A stretch of DNA of 64,000 nt from assembly GCA_024707325.1 (NCBI GenBank), contig JANPZY010000001.1, positions 62,001 to 126,000 of the forward strand, given 5' to 3'. Of the stretch, positions 29,116-38,141 are shown one piece after another (position 1 is the first letter of the stretch; the number at the start of each line of letters is the position of its first letter). The notes beneath the pieces were generated by a model. It saw only the letters and a list, made by a program, of their open reading frames with translations. It made no database searches and was not told the DNA's origin. A program made the position numbers and the translations under genes. Source of the stretch: Opitutus sp. (GTDB lineage: Bacteria > Verrucomicrobiota > Verrucomicrobiia > Opitutales > Opitutaceae).

Positions 29116-31638
29116 TCAAACTTCCTGGCGCAAAACTTCGAGCGGCGGGTGGCGTGTCACCGAGCGATTGGCGAGCAGCCCGACCAGCAACGTGATGCCC
29201 ATCGCCGACACAATCGCGCAAACCACGGTGGCCACAGGGAAAACAGGCGACGTCTTGAAAACAAAGTGCGCGAGGAGCGCATTGGCCCCGAGCGCCAGTC
29301 CCCCACCCGCCAGCGCCGCGAGAAAGCCGAGCACGGCATATTCCACCAACTGAATTTGCCAGAGCTGCCGTCGCGTCGCGCCCAACGTGCGCAGCAGCAC
29401 CGTCTCGCGAATCCGCTGAAACCGTCCGCTCAACACCGCGCCCGCGAGCACGAGCACGCCGGTCGCCACCGTGAACGCCGCGATGAAGCTCACGACATAG
29501 GAGACTTTACCGAGAATGTCGTCGATCGTCCGCATGATCAGCGCGAGATCGATGGCCGACACGGTCGGGAGTTCGCGCCCGATCGCTTGCTGAAGTTTAG
29601 CCGACGCTTCGGCCGACGATGCCCGCACGGCCGCGACGAACGTCTGCGGCGCCGCCTCGAGCACGCCGGACGGAAACACGACGAAGAAATTCGGCTGCAT
29701 GCGCTGCCACTCCACCTGCCGCAGGCTGCTCACATAGGTCGTGAGTGGCACGCCTTGCACGGAAAACACGAGCTCGTCACCGAGGCCAACCTGCAGGTCG
29801 CGCGCGAGCCCCTGCTCGAGCGAGATCGGAATGCGTTCCGCCTCCGGCTCGACCGCGCTCACGAACTCGCCGCCCACAACCTTCTCCGTGTCCGAGAGCG
29901 ACGAACGATAGGTCGAGCGATACTCGCGACGCAGCGTCCAGCCCGGGATCCCCGCGCCGCCGTTGCGCAACAAGATATCCACATCGATGCCCCGCACGCG
30001 CGTGAGTCGCATCGTGACGATCGGCGCGTCAGCGATGAGCGGCGAACCGCTGTTCGCGACGATGCGTCGGAAATCGCTCATCTGGTCTTCCTGTATGTCG
30101 AAGAACATCAGGTTCGGTCGGTCGCCGGCCGCGATGCTCGATATTTTGCCGAGCAAGGTTTCGCGCGTGAGCACCAGCGTGAGCATGAGAAACACGCCGA
30201 GCCCGAGCGAGGTCACCAACAGCACCGTGCGGTTGTTCGGACGATGCAGATTCGCGAGTCCCTGACGCAGCACATACGGCCAGCGCCGGCCTGGCGCGAA
30301 TCGGCGCGTCATCCACGTCACGAATTTCGCCACCGCCCAGAACACCGCGAAACTCAACGCGAGCACCACCGTGAAGCCGAGGCCGCGACGCTTGCCCGCT
30401 TCGAGCACCGCGAAGCCAAGCACCGCCGCGCTGATGCCGAGATAAATCCACCAGCGCAGCCGATCCGGCGCGACCTTCACGCCCTGCGCCGAACGCAACG
30501 CCAGCAGCGGCGAGACTCGGCGCACCGCGAGCAATGGCAGCAGCGCAAAGAGAATCGAGATGATCAAACCCGCGGCCATGCCCTGCACCACCGCGCGCCA
30601 CGACAGACTCACTTCGAACGCAAACGGCAGAAAATCGCGCAGCAGCCGCGGCAGCACCTGCTCGACCGCGATGCCGAGTCCCGCACCCAACACGGCGCCG
30701 ATCAGACCGATTGCGATGCCTTGCACGATATACACCGAAAAGCTCGTCCGCGCCGACGCCCCCAGGCAGCGCAGCACCGCCACGGTCGCGAGTTTCTGTC
30801 GCACATAAACGTGCATGCCGCTCGCGACGCCCACCGCGCCGAGAAAGAGCGAGATGAAACCGACCAGGCTGAGAAACGACTCCACGTCGCCCATGCTCGC
30901 GCCGAGATCGCGTTTGCGATCCTCGACGGTCGTGAAGTTCAGCCGCTCGCCCGCGAGATCCCGTTTCAGCGCCTCCGCGGCTTCGTCGGCCTCGACACCG
31001 GTGCGCAGTTTCAGATGCGCGCGATACGAGCGAATACCCTCACGCTCGAGCAGACTCGTTTTGGCCATCGCCTCGGACGAGAGATACACGCGTGGTGAAA
31101 ACATGGATACAGCCGCGGATTCGCCCGGAATCTTGCGCAGCGCGCCCGCCACCGTGAACCGCGCGTTGCCGATCACGACCGGATCTCCCACCTGCACTCC
31201 GAACTGCACGAGGATGGTTTCCTCGAGCAGCGCCGAGTTTCCGTCCGCGAGCGCGGCCATCGCTCCAACGGGTTCCGTCACCATTTCTCCATAAAACGGA
31301 AATTCGCCGTCCAAGCCGCGCACCTGCACGAGCCGCCGCTGATCGCCCCGAGTCGGAAAATTCACCATCGAGGTCACCGAGACTTCCTGCGCAATCGCTT
31401 CGGTGTCTCGCGTGAGCCGTGCGAGCGTCGCCTCGGAAAACGGCTGACGCGAGGTCACCGCGAGATCGGCGCCGAGCAGGCTGCGTGTTTGTTCGGAAAT
31501 CGCGCGACGCAGATCGTCGCCCACCGAGCCGATGCCGACGAGCGCGGCAATGCCCATCACAACCGAAAGCGAAACGAGCAAGAGCCGCCGCCGCGACGCC
31601 CGCGAATCCCGCCACGCCATTTTTAGAATGAAATGCAT
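29116..31638 (-). CDS. ABC transporter permease, YbbP type (double FtsX)
   Basis: 840 residues from ATG 31638 (MHFILKMAWRDSRASRRRLLL). The layout is one N-terminal helix, a large periplasmic domain, FtsX helices near 265-400 and a second periplasmic-plus-FtsX half, ten helices in all, as in E. coli YbbP. The FtsX motif RQKLATVAVLRCLGAS in the first half and RETVLLRTLGATRRQL in the second are clear. It works with the YbbA-like ATPase at 32089; the natural substrate of YbbAP is not firmly established, and export of hydrophobic compounds has been proposed. A longer open frame from 32055 wrongly fuses it to the GxxExxY gene, which is a separate gene with a one-base insertion. Confidence 0.92.
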   Translation of the reverse strand: MHFILKMAWRDSRASRRRLLLVSLSVVMGIAALVGIGSVGDDLRRAISEQTRSLLGADLAVTSRQPFSEATLARLTRDTEAIAQEVSVTSMVNFPTRGDQRRLVQVRGLDGEFPFYGEMVTEPVGAMAALADGNSALLEETILVQFGVQVGDPVVIGNARFTVAGALRKIPGESAAVSMFSPRVYLSSEAMAKTSLLEREGIRSYRAHLKLRTGVEADEAAEALKRDLAGERLNFTTVEDRKRDLGASMGDVESFLSLVGFISLFLGAVGVASGMHVYVRQKLATVAVLRCLGASARTSFSVYIVQGIAIGLIGAVLGAGLGIAVEQVLPRLLRDFLPFAFEVSLSWRAVVQGMAAGLIISILFALLPLLAVRRVSPLLALRSAQGVKVAPDRLRWWIYLGISAAVLGFAVLEAGKRRGLGFTVVLALSFAVFWAVAKFVTWMTRRFAPGRRWPYVLRQGLANLHRPNNRTVLLVTSLGLGVFLMLTLVLTRETLLGKISSIAAGDRPNLMFFDIQEDQMSDFRRIVANSGSPLIADAPIVTMRLTRVRGIDVDILLRNGGAGIPGWTLRREYRSTYRSSLSDTEKVVGGEFVSAVEPEAERIPISLEQGLARDLQVGLGDELVFSVQGVPLTTYVSSLRQVEWQRMQPNFFVVFPSGVLEAAPQTFVAAVRASSAEASAKLQQAIGRELPTVSAIDLALIMRTIDDILGKVSYVVSFIAAFTVATGVLVLAGAVLSGRFQRIRETVLLRTLGATRRQLWQIQLVEYAVLGFLAALAGGGLALGANALLAHFVFKTSPVFPVATVVCAIVSAMGITLLVGLLANRSVTRHPPLEVLRQEV

Positions 31639-31643
31639 TTGGG

Positions 31644-32090
31644 AACCACGAAAGATACGAAACCCACGAAAACTCATCAGTAGACGACCCGCTCCCATTC
31701 CAACTTCGGATGGTGCCCGAAGTTTACGAGCAGCCCCAGGCGGTGGCCCGTGGCGCGAAGGTAGTTGTGAACCTGCGCACGATGTTCGCCTGCCAAGTGC
31801 GACACCGCCTTGATCTCGATGACGACTTTGTCGAAACAAACGAAATCTGGAGTATAGGTCTGGCGCAGAGGCCGTCCCTTGTATGACAGCGGCAACACCG
31901 GATGAGGAGTAAAATGGAATGCCCAGATCTCGCATCTCGATATCCAAACACTCCTGGTAAACCGCTTCGAGAAAGCCGCAGCCCTTCTCCTTATACACCT
32001 CGAAGCACGCCCCCATGATGCGATACGATTCTTCCGCGTAAATGATGTCACTCATGTCCGGTTTTCGTGTGCTTCGTCTGTTTCGTGGTT
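31644..32090. repeat. Inverted repeats bounding the GxxExxY gene
   Basis: Two 30-bp arms, 31644-31673 and 32061-32090, match in inverted orientation at 26 of 30 positions; both begin AACCACGAAA and end CACGAAAAC. One arm starts within the stop codon of the ATPase gene, the other ends six bases before the permease start. Confidence 0.8.
31677..32055 (-). CDS. GxxExxY protein, frameshifted
   Basis: Restored length 125 residues. The N-terminal half from ATG 32055 contains MGACFEVYKEKGCGFLEAVYQECLDIE-type sequence with the name-giving motif GCGFLEAVY; the second half carries YKGRPLRQTYTPDFVCFDKVVIEIKAV, which matches the PD-(D/E)XK-like pattern D...ExK, and ends LGLLVNFGH. An extra base in the AAAA run at 31911-31914 (plus strand) shifts the frame between the halves. 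Family members are small proteins of unknown function related to nucleases. The gene sits between the ATPase and permease of an ABC operon, inside inverted repeats, and is probably acquired. Confidence 0.82.
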
Positions 32091-32781
32091 AACCCCCAAC
32101 CTGCTCGTCGCTCACCACGGCACCGCCGCGGAGGCGGAGGATGCGGTGGCAACGCCGCGCGAGTTCGAGGTCGTGCGTCACGAGCACGAGCGTGGTGCCG
32201 CGCTCCCGGTTCAGTTCGAAAATCAAATCCGCCACGAGGTGCGCCGTGTCCGCGTCGAGGTTTCCCGTCGGTTCGTCGCAGAAGAGAATCTTCGGGCGGT
32301 TGATAAACGCGCGCGCGAGCGCCACGCGCTGCTGTTCACCGCCTGACAACTGCACCGGATAGTGATCGGTGCGCGACCCCAGCCCGACGCGTTCCAACAA
32401 CCGGCGCGCTTCCGGCTCGCAGCCGCTCTCGCCGCGGAGCTCCACCGGCACGAGCACGTTTTCCAGCGCGGTCAGCGTGGGCACGAGTTGGAAGTTCTGA
32501 AACACGAAGCCCACATGCTCGTTGCGCACGCGTGCCCGCGCATCTTCGTCGAGTTTTTCCAAACGCTCGCCCGCGAGCTGCACGCTGCCGCTGCTCGCTG
32601 CGTCGAGACCCGCGCAAAGTCCGAGCAGCGTCGTCTTGCCGCTGCCGCTCGGGCCCACGATCGCGAGCGTGCTGCCCGGCGAGATTTCGAAGCTCACTTC
32701 GTGCAACACGGTGAGCGGTCCCGCCGCCGTGTCGTAGATTCGCGCCAGTCGCTCGACTTTTAGGATCGCTTGGTCAGTCAT
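32089..32781 (-). CDS. ABC transporter ATP-binding protein, YbbA type
   Basis: 230 residues from ATG 32781 (MTDQAILKVERLARIYD). Walker A GPSGSGKTT, Q-loop FVFQNFQLVP, signature LSGGEQQRVALARA, Walker [13 protein letters not shown] and LVTHDLELA are complete. The gene is divergent from a TesA-like esterase at 32851 and precedes a YbbP-like permease, the same gene order as tesA / ybbA-ybbP in E. coli. Seventy bases separate the two divergent starts and must contain both promoters. Confidence 0.95.
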   Translation of the reverse strand: MTDQAILKVERLARIYDTAAGPLTVLHEVSFEISPGSTLAIVGPSGSGKTTLLGLCAGLDAASSGSVQLAGERLEKLDEDARARVRNEHVGFVFQNFQLVPTLTALENVLVPVELRGESGCEPEARRLLERVGLGSRTDHYPVQLSGGEQQRVALARAFINRPKILFCDEPTGNLDADTAHLVADLIFELNRERGTTLVLVTHDLELARRCHRILRLRGGAVVSDEQVGG

Positions 32782-32850
32782 GGGCTTCAAAAGGCCGCCA
32801 CTGAATACAGCTTCTTGCACGAAAGCTAGTTCGAGCGGTCGAATTTCTCC

Positions 32851-33480
32851 ATGAGCGTCCGTCTGTTACAACTTCTCTGCCTCGCCAGCCTCGCACTCGT
32901 CGCTCCCGCCGCTCTCGGTGCCGACGGAAAGACGATCGTGTTCTTCGGCGACAGCCTCACGGCCGGCTACGGCTTGGACGATCCGCTCGGCGAATCCTAT
33001 CCCGGAGTCATCGAGAAGAAACTCGCGCAATCCGGCGCCGCGCATCGCGTGGTCAACGCCGGACTCAGTGGAGAAACGAGCGCTGGCGGATTGCGCCGCG
33101 TGGATTGGATTCTGCGCCAGAAGATCGACGTGTTCTTCCTCGCGCTCGGCGCCAACGACGGCCTCCGCGGCATCGAGCCCGCGCTCACGAAGAAAAATCT
33201 CCAAGCGATCATCGACCGCGTGCGCGCCAAGTATCCCAGCGCCGCGATCGTGATCGCCGGCATGATGATGCCGCGCAGCATGGGCGAAAACTACGCGCAG
33301 GAATTCGGCGCGATCTTTCCCGACCTCGCGCGCGAAAACGATCTCACGCTCATGCCGTTTCTGCTCGAAGGTGTCGGCGGCGTGCCCGCGCTCAATCAGC
33401 CCGACACGATTCACCCCAACGCCGAAGGTCACCAAAAAGTCGCGGACGCGGTGTGGCCCTATCTTGAGCCACTGCTCTGA
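32851..33480 (+). CDS. Secreted GDSL-type esterase, TesA/arylesterase-like
   Basis: 209 residues with a signal peptide ending near PAALGA. SGNH blocks are in order: GDS in VFFGDSLTAGYG (nucleophile Ser), the glycine of NAGLSGETSAGG, Asn in ALGANDGLRG and the Asp-His pair in DTIHPNAEGH. The length and the GLDDPLGESYP segment match TesA, a periplasmic thioesterase I / lysophospholipase L1. It is divergent from ybbA-like and ybbP-like genes, an arrangement conserved with enterobacteria. The stop is followed immediately by a repeat element. Confidence 0.93.
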   Translation: MSVRLLQLLCLASLALVAPAALGADGKTIVFFGDSLTAGYGLDDPLGESYPGVIEKKLAQSGAAHRVVNAGLSGETSAGGLRRVDWILRQKIDVFFLALGANDGLRGIEPALTKKNLQAIIDRVRAKYPSAAIVIAGMMMPRSMGENYAQEFGAIFPDLARENDLTLMPFLLEGVGGVPALNQPDTIHPNAEGHQKVADAVWPYLEPLL

Positions 33481-33618
33481 GATGTGCATGGACGCGACGA
33501 AATGCGTCCACGGTCGAGCCAAGGTCCGTCCCGTGTCGCGACCATGTCCGCATCGAGTCGCGCCAAGGTGCGAACCGAGCCGATCCGATGACATCAAAGT
33601 AACCTAATAGGTTACTTT
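33481..33618. repeat. 22-bp array with hairpin ends, copy C
   Basis: A leader hairpin GACGC/GCGTC (33491-33508) leads into four 22-bp units (cores 33505, 33527, 33549, 33571) and closes with a 9-bp stem AAAGTAACC/GGTTACTTT with loop TAATA at 33596-33618. The leader and closing hairpin recur at copy D. The element begins directly after the esterase stop codon. Confidence 0.85.
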
Positions 33619-33659
33619 GTGGCTCGTGGCATGCGCTTCGTATCTGCCCGCGTTCGCGG

Positions 33660-35648
33660 TTACTGCATCGCGGCCTCGGCCTGACGCACGAGCGCGAGAA
33701 ACTCCGCGCGATAGCCGCCGACATCCCAGCGCGAGCCACGCTCGGCCCAACTCGTCACGCTCGCCAACGTCGCGCTGCCGCGGTGCGGCGAATCACGAAG
33801 AATCATCCCGAGCCCCGCCACGGCGGCGGCAAACTGGAAGTCCTCGCTCGCATCGGCGAAGCGCCGACCCTCGTCCACCAGCGGAAACTCCAGCTTCTTG
33901 CTCTCGGTGCCCTCTGGCTCTTTGTAGCGAATCTTGAGCGTAAGCAGTTCGTGGCTCACGGCAACGTTCTCGCTGCGCGGCGCGACGGTCGTGTATTTCA
34001 ACTCGTCCACGTCGGTGGTCGCAGTCGAAGAGCTTTCCGTGCCGGTCGGCACGATTTCGTAGAGCGCGGTCACGGTATGGCCCGCGCCGATTTCGCCCGC
34101 ATCGACGGCGTCGTTGTTGAAGTCCTCCTTTTTGAGGAGCCGTTTCTCGTATCCGATCAGTCGATACGACCCGACCTTGGCCGGGTTGAACTCGACCTGG
34201 AGTTTCACGTCTTTCGCGATCGTCACGAGCGTGCCGCTCACCTGCTCGACGAGCAGTTTCTCCGCTTCGCGGCGCGTATCGATGTAGCCGTAGTTCCCGT
34301 TGCCCGCGTCGGCGAGTTGCTGGAGCGTGGCGTCCTTGTAGTTGCCCATGCCGAAGCCAAGCACGGTGAGAAACACGCCCGACTTCGCCTTTTCGGTGAT
34401 GAGCCGGTGCAACTCGCCCTCGCTCGAGGGGCCGACGTTAAAATCGCCGTCCGTGCAGAGCACGACGCGGTTGAGTCCGCCGGGGACGAAGTTCGCCTTC
34501 GCGATCTCGTAGGCGAGCTCGAGCCCCATCGCGCCATTGGTCGATCCGCTGGCGTGCAGTTCGTCGAGCGCCGCCATGATCTGGCTGGCTTTCGCCGCGG
34601 GCGTGGACGGCAGCGCGAGTCCGCTCCCACTCGCATAGGTCACGATCGCCACGCGATCGTCCGGACGCAACCGGCCGAGCAGAAGTCGCATCGATTCCTT
34701 CACGAGCGGGAGTTTATTGGGCGCGTTCATCGAGCCCGAAACGTCCAGGAGAAACACGAGATTGGCTGCGCCGCGCTCGGACGCCGCGATCTCGCGACCT
34801 TTCAGACCGATGCGCACGAGACGATGCTCGGACGCCCACGGCGCCTCGGCGACTTCCATCGAAGCCGCAAACGGCACCGACGAATCCGTCGCCGGCGGCG
34901 CGTAGCGATACGGGAAGTAGTTCAACATCTCCTCGACGCGCACCGCATCGACGGGCGGACGACGCCCCTCGCGCAAAAAGCGCCGGACGTTCGCGTAGCT
35001 CGCGGTGTCCACGTCGGCCGAAAACGTCGAAAGCGGATTCTCCGCGACGGAGAGAAAATCGCTCTCCGCGCGATAAGCGTAAGACTCGGTGTTCAGCCGA
35101 GCGTCCACCCTCGCCAGGAGCGCCGCCGGTGCGGCCTTCCGCGCCATGATCGGATGCGACGCATCTCGAAAACCTTGCTCCATGGGCGCCGCCGGCATCG
35201 CGAGCATGACCGCCTCCCGTTGCCGCTGCAGCGCGGCCGACTCCGCGAGTTCACGAGTGCGCGCATCCATCGCCAGGCGGCGTTCGGCTTCTCGGCGTTC
35301 GAGTTCCGGCTGGTGCCACGCGAGCATGACCGCGAAACACGCCGCCGCGAGTCCACCAACCACGTAGTAGAGTTGAGGGAAACGCAGGAGCTTTCCTTGC
35401 GGGGCCGCATGCGTTTTCTGTGCGTGCGGTTTCTCGCTCGCCGTTGCGATCGGCTTCACTTCCGGCAGCGGTTCGCTCGAAAAACTTTCCTCGAGCTGTC
35501 GTGCCATCGCGCGAATTTCCTCCACCGCGGCACGCAAAGCCGGGTCGCGTTGCACGGCCGCTTCGATCTCGGCGCGCTCCGCGCCTTCGAGCTCGCCCAG
35601 CGCAAAAGCCGTCACGCGCGGGTCATCGGGCAAAATCTTTTCGTTCAT
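33660..35648 (-). CDS. Membrane-anchored VWA-domain protein with anti-sigma-like N-terminus (YfbK-like)
   Basis: 662 residues. The first 50 residues (DDPRVTAFALGELEGAERAEIEAAVQ) look like the cytoplasmic zf-HC2-less anti-sigma segment found next to ECF sigma factors; one transmembrane helix follows at about 93-110 (YYVVGGLAAACFAVMLAW). The periplasmic part has the vWF_A N-terminal domain (NPLSTFSADVDTASYANVRRFL), a VWA domain with MIDAS residues DVSGSM, STNG and TDGDFN, and a DUF3520-like C-terminus. This is the E. coli YfbK architecture plus an anti-sigma front. It is encoded 15 bases after an ECF sigma factor, so it probably controls that factor. Confidence 0.9.
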   Translation of the reverse strand: MNEKILPDDPRVTAFALGELEGAERAEIEAAVQRDPALRAAVEEIRAMARQLEESFSSEPLPEVKPIATASEKPHAQKTHAAPQGKLLRFPQLYYVVGGLAAACFAVMLAWHQPELERREAERRLAMDARTRELAESAALQRQREAVMLAMPAAPMEQGFRDASHPIMARKAAPAALLARVDARLNTESYAYRAESDFLSVAENPLSTFSADVDTASYANVRRFLREGRRPPVDAVRVEEMLNYFPYRYAPPATDSSVPFAASMEVAEAPWASEHRLVRIGLKGREIAASERGAANLVFLLDVSGSMNAPNKLPLVKESMRLLLGRLRPDDRVAIVTYASGSGLALPSTPAAKASQIMAALDELHASGSTNGAMGLELAYEIAKANFVPGGLNRVVLCTDGDFNVGPSSEGELHRLITEKAKSGVFLTVLGFGMGNYKDATLQQLADAGNGNYGYIDTRREAEKLLVEQVSGTLVTIAKDVKLQVEFNPAKVGSYRLIGYEKRLLKKEDFNNDAVDAGEIGAGHTVTALYEIVPTGTESSSTATTDVDELKYTTVAPRSENVAVSHELLTLKIRYKEPEGTESKKLEFPLVDEGRRFADASEDFQFAAAVAGLGMILRDSPHRGSATLASVTSWAERGSRWDVGGYRAEFLALVRQAEAAMQ

Positions 35649-35663
35649 CGTCTGGTTCCTCGC

Positions 35664-36200
35664 TTACGGTTTTTGCGCCGCGAACTCCGCGCGCAGCCGC
35701 GTCACCGCGGTGTGAATCAGAAATCCCACGTTGCCCACCGACAGTTCGGTGATGCGGGCGATTTCCTTGTAGCTGAATCCATTTTGGAACTTCAGCCGCA
35801 CGACTTCCTGCTGGTTGCGCGGCAGCCGGTCGATCAACCGCAACAGCGCGGCGTGCGTCTCGCTTTGCTCCAGCGCTTTTCCCGGACGCGGCTCGGCAGT
35901 CGTCACGCGCTCGGCCTCGCCTTCCTCGAAGGCCCTCATGCGGCCCTCCTTGCGCAGCACATCGAGCGCGCGGTTGCGGCAAACGGTGAACAGCCACTCG
36001 GTCGCGTGGCCCTCGACCGTCTCGCGCGGTTGCGCCATGAAGCGCACAAACGTGTCCTGCACGACATCGCGCGCACGGTCGGGATCGCCGAGAAACTTCG
36101 CGGCGTAGCGAGTGAGCGGAGCCTGCTGCTCCGCAAAAATGCGCTCCAAGAATCCTGCTTCATGTGGGGACGCCCGTCCTGTCGGTGAATCGGTGGACAT
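35664..36200 (-). CDS. RNA polymerase ECF-type sigma factor
   Basis: 178 residues. Region 2 has YAAKFLGDPDRARDVVQDTFVRFM and the DNA-melting segment ATEWLFTVCRNRALDVLRK; region 4 contains LPRNQQEVVRLKFQNGFSYKEIARITELSVGNVGFLIHTAVTRLR. There is no N-terminal region 1, consistent with ECF sigma factors. The following gene encodes a membrane protein with an anti-sigma-like front, so activity is probably held at the membrane. The regulon is not visible. It diverges from the OppA-like gene at 36290. Confidence 0.94.
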   Translation of the reverse strand: MSTDSPTGRASPHEAGFLERIFAEQQAPLTRYAAKFLGDPDRARDVVQDTFVRFMAQPRETVEGHATEWLFTVCRNRALDVLRKEGRMRAFEEGEAERVTTAEPRPGKALEQSETHAALLRLIDRLPRNQQEVVRLKFQNGFSYKEIARITELSVGNVGFLIHTAVTRLRAEFAAQKP

Positions 36201-36289
36201 GGGGTTCAGGAGGAGAAACGCATGGCGCGTCCGTTTCTTAGAAAGATTTTTTGCCCGCTGCGCAAAGACGGTGTTTTCTAGAAACCGCC

Positions 36290-37903
36290 ATGCACCTGCA
36301 CCTCCGTGTGTTGCTCACGCTCGCCCTCGCTCTCGTTTTCGCCGGCTGCGCTCCGCGCGAGACGCCCGCCGACGCGGGAGTGCGCACGGGCACGTTGATC
36401 ATCGGCAACGGCGCCGAGCCCGCGGATCTCGATCCGCAGACGATGACGGCCTACACCGACGGCAACATCCACATGGCGCTCTTCGAGGGACTGACCGCGC
36501 TCGACGAAGAAAAACTCACCCCGCTCCCGTCGTCCGCCGAGCGCTGGGACGTTTCTGAAGACGGACTGACGTGGACGTTTCATCTCCGCGAAAATCTCCG
36601 CTGGTCCAACGGCGAGCCGGTCACCGCCGACGATTTCGTGCAGTCGTGGCGCCGGCTCGTCTCCCCCGCGATCGCCGCCGACAACGCCTATCTGCTCTAT
36701 CCGGTGAAAAACGCCGAGGCCATCAACGGCGGCTCGATCACCGATCTCTCACAGCTCGGCGCCACCGCGCCGAACGCGCGCACGCTGGTCGTGACGCTCG
36801 AGCAACCGACGCCGTATTTCGCGATGCTCACCGCCAACGTCGCCACGTTCGCGCTCAACCCGCGCGTGCTCGCAAAGTTCGGCGCGATGGAGCGGCGCGG
36901 CACCGCGTGGACGCGGCCCGGCAATCTCGTCGGCAGCGGTCCGTTTCAGTTGAAGGACTGGGCGCCCAATCAGCGTGTGGTCGTCGAAAAGAATCCGCAT
37001 CACTGGGACGCCGCCTCGGTCGCGCTTTCGTCGATCGTGTTTCTGCCGACGGACAATCCCGACGTCGACGAACGCAATTTCCGCGCGGGCCAGGTGCACG
37101 CCACACTTTCGCTCCCGACCGCCAAGGTCGCCGGCTGGCGCGAACGCGACCCCGCCAAGCTCCGCATCGATCCGCTTTCGCAGGCCAACTTCATCCGCTT
37201 CAACACCACGCGGCCGCCGTTCGACGATGTGCGCGTGCGCCGCGCGTTCGCGCTCAGTATCGATCGCGAAACGCTCGCGCGCACCGTGCTCCAAGGCACT
37301 CGTGCGGCCGCGACGGCACTCACACCGCCCAACACGGGCGGCTACACTGCGCGTGCGAAGGTGCCGACCGATTTCGAAGCCGCGCGCCGGCTGCTCGCCG
37401 AAGCAGGTTTTCCCGGCGGACGCGATTTCCCGGAGGTCGAACTCGCGTGCCGCAACGACGAGATTCAGCCGAAACTCGCCGAAGCGATGCAGGCCATGTG
37501 GCAGCGCGAACTCGGCGTGCGCATCACGCTCACGCAAAGCGAGCAGAAGATCTGGCTGCAAAATCAGCAGTCGCGCAGTTACACGCTGTCGTTTGGTTCG
37601 TGGCTCGCTGACGTGCCGGATCCCGGAAATTTCCTCGGCCTGTTTCGCAGCGACGGCGGCTACAACTGGACCGGCTGGTCCGATCCCGACTACGACCGCC
37701 TGATCGCCGAAGCGGAGCCGCTCGCCGATCCCACGCGCCGCGAGGAGCTTTTCCAACAGGCCGAAGCGCGCCTCCTCGAAGCCGCTCCGATCACCCCGGT
37801 GTTCAACGGCGCAGCCACCTATCTGCTCGATCCGCGCGTGGAAGGCTGGCCGCCGTCGCAACTCGGCTGGCGCCGCTACCAGCTCGTGCGCTTTCGACGC
37901 TGA
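36290..37903 (+). CDS. Oligopeptide-binding lipoprotein, OppA-like (SBP_bac_5)
   Basis: 537 residues. The start at 36290 gives a lipoprotein signal MHLHLRVLLTLALALVFAGC with the lipobox AGC at about 18-20, so it is anchored in the membrane. The mature part opens with TLIIGNGAEPADLDPQTM, and has WTFHLRENLRWSNGEPVTADDFV, the family signature of peptide-binding proteins, and the C-terminal WSDPDYDRLIAEA. It would capture oligopeptides for an ABC importer; no permease or ATPase genes are adjacent, so it stands as an orphan binding protein. A repeat element follows the gene. Confidence 0.92.
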   Translation: MHLHLRVLLTLALALVFAGCAPRETPADAGVRTGTLIIGNGAEPADLDPQTMTAYTDGNIHMALFEGLTALDEEKLTPLPSSAERWDVSEDGLTWTFHLRENLRWSNGEPVTADDFVQSWRRLVSPAIAADNAYLLYPVKNAEAINGGSITDLSQLGATAPNARTLVVTLEQPTPYFAMLTANVATFALNPRVLAKFGAMERRGTAWTRPGNLVGSGPFQLKDWAPNQRVVVEKNPHHWDAASVALSSIVFLPTDNPDVDERNFRAGQVHATLSLPTAKVAGWRERDPAKLRIDPLSQANFIRFNTTRPPFDDVRVRRAFALSIDRETLARTVLQGTRAAATALTPPNTGGYTARAKVPTDFEAARRLLAEAGFPGGRDFPEVELACRNDEIQPKLAEAMQAMWQRELGVRITLTQSEQKIWLQNQQSRSYTLSFGSWLADVPDPGNFLGLFRSDGGYNWTGWSDPDYDRLIAEAEPLADPTRREELFQQAEARLLEAAPITPVFNGAATYLLDPRVEGWPPSQLGWRRYQLVRFRR

Positions 37904-37930
37904 GTCGAAAGCCATGCTGTAAGAACCGCA

Positions 37931-38141
37931 GATGGACGCGAAAAAATGCGTCTCCGGTCGCCAGTGGATCCGGCCCGTGTCGCGCCAAGGTGCGCACCAC
38001 GACGTGACAATCTCCGCACCATGTCGCTCCCCAGTCCGCGCCATGTCGTGCCACAGTCCGCATACGATCTCGCCAAAGTGCGGACCGAGCCGGGACTAAG
38101 TGCAGACCGAGTCGCAGCAAAGTAACCTAATAGGTTACTTT
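37931..38141. repeat. 22-bp array with hairpin ends, copy D
   Basis: A leader hairpin GACGC/GCGTC at 37935-37952 leads into units at 37949, 37971, 37993, 38015, 38037, 38059, 38081 and 38103, all exactly 22 bp apart, closed by the same AAAGTAACC/GGTTACTTT stem at 38119-38141 as copy C. The remaining 38142-38272 shows no gene. Confidence 0.88.

Noticed and set aside
29116..32055. A 979-residue fusion of GxxExxY and YbbP
   Set aside because: The link is a shifted reading of the GxxExxY second half; the correct frame ends at 31677 and the permease has its own ATG at 31638.
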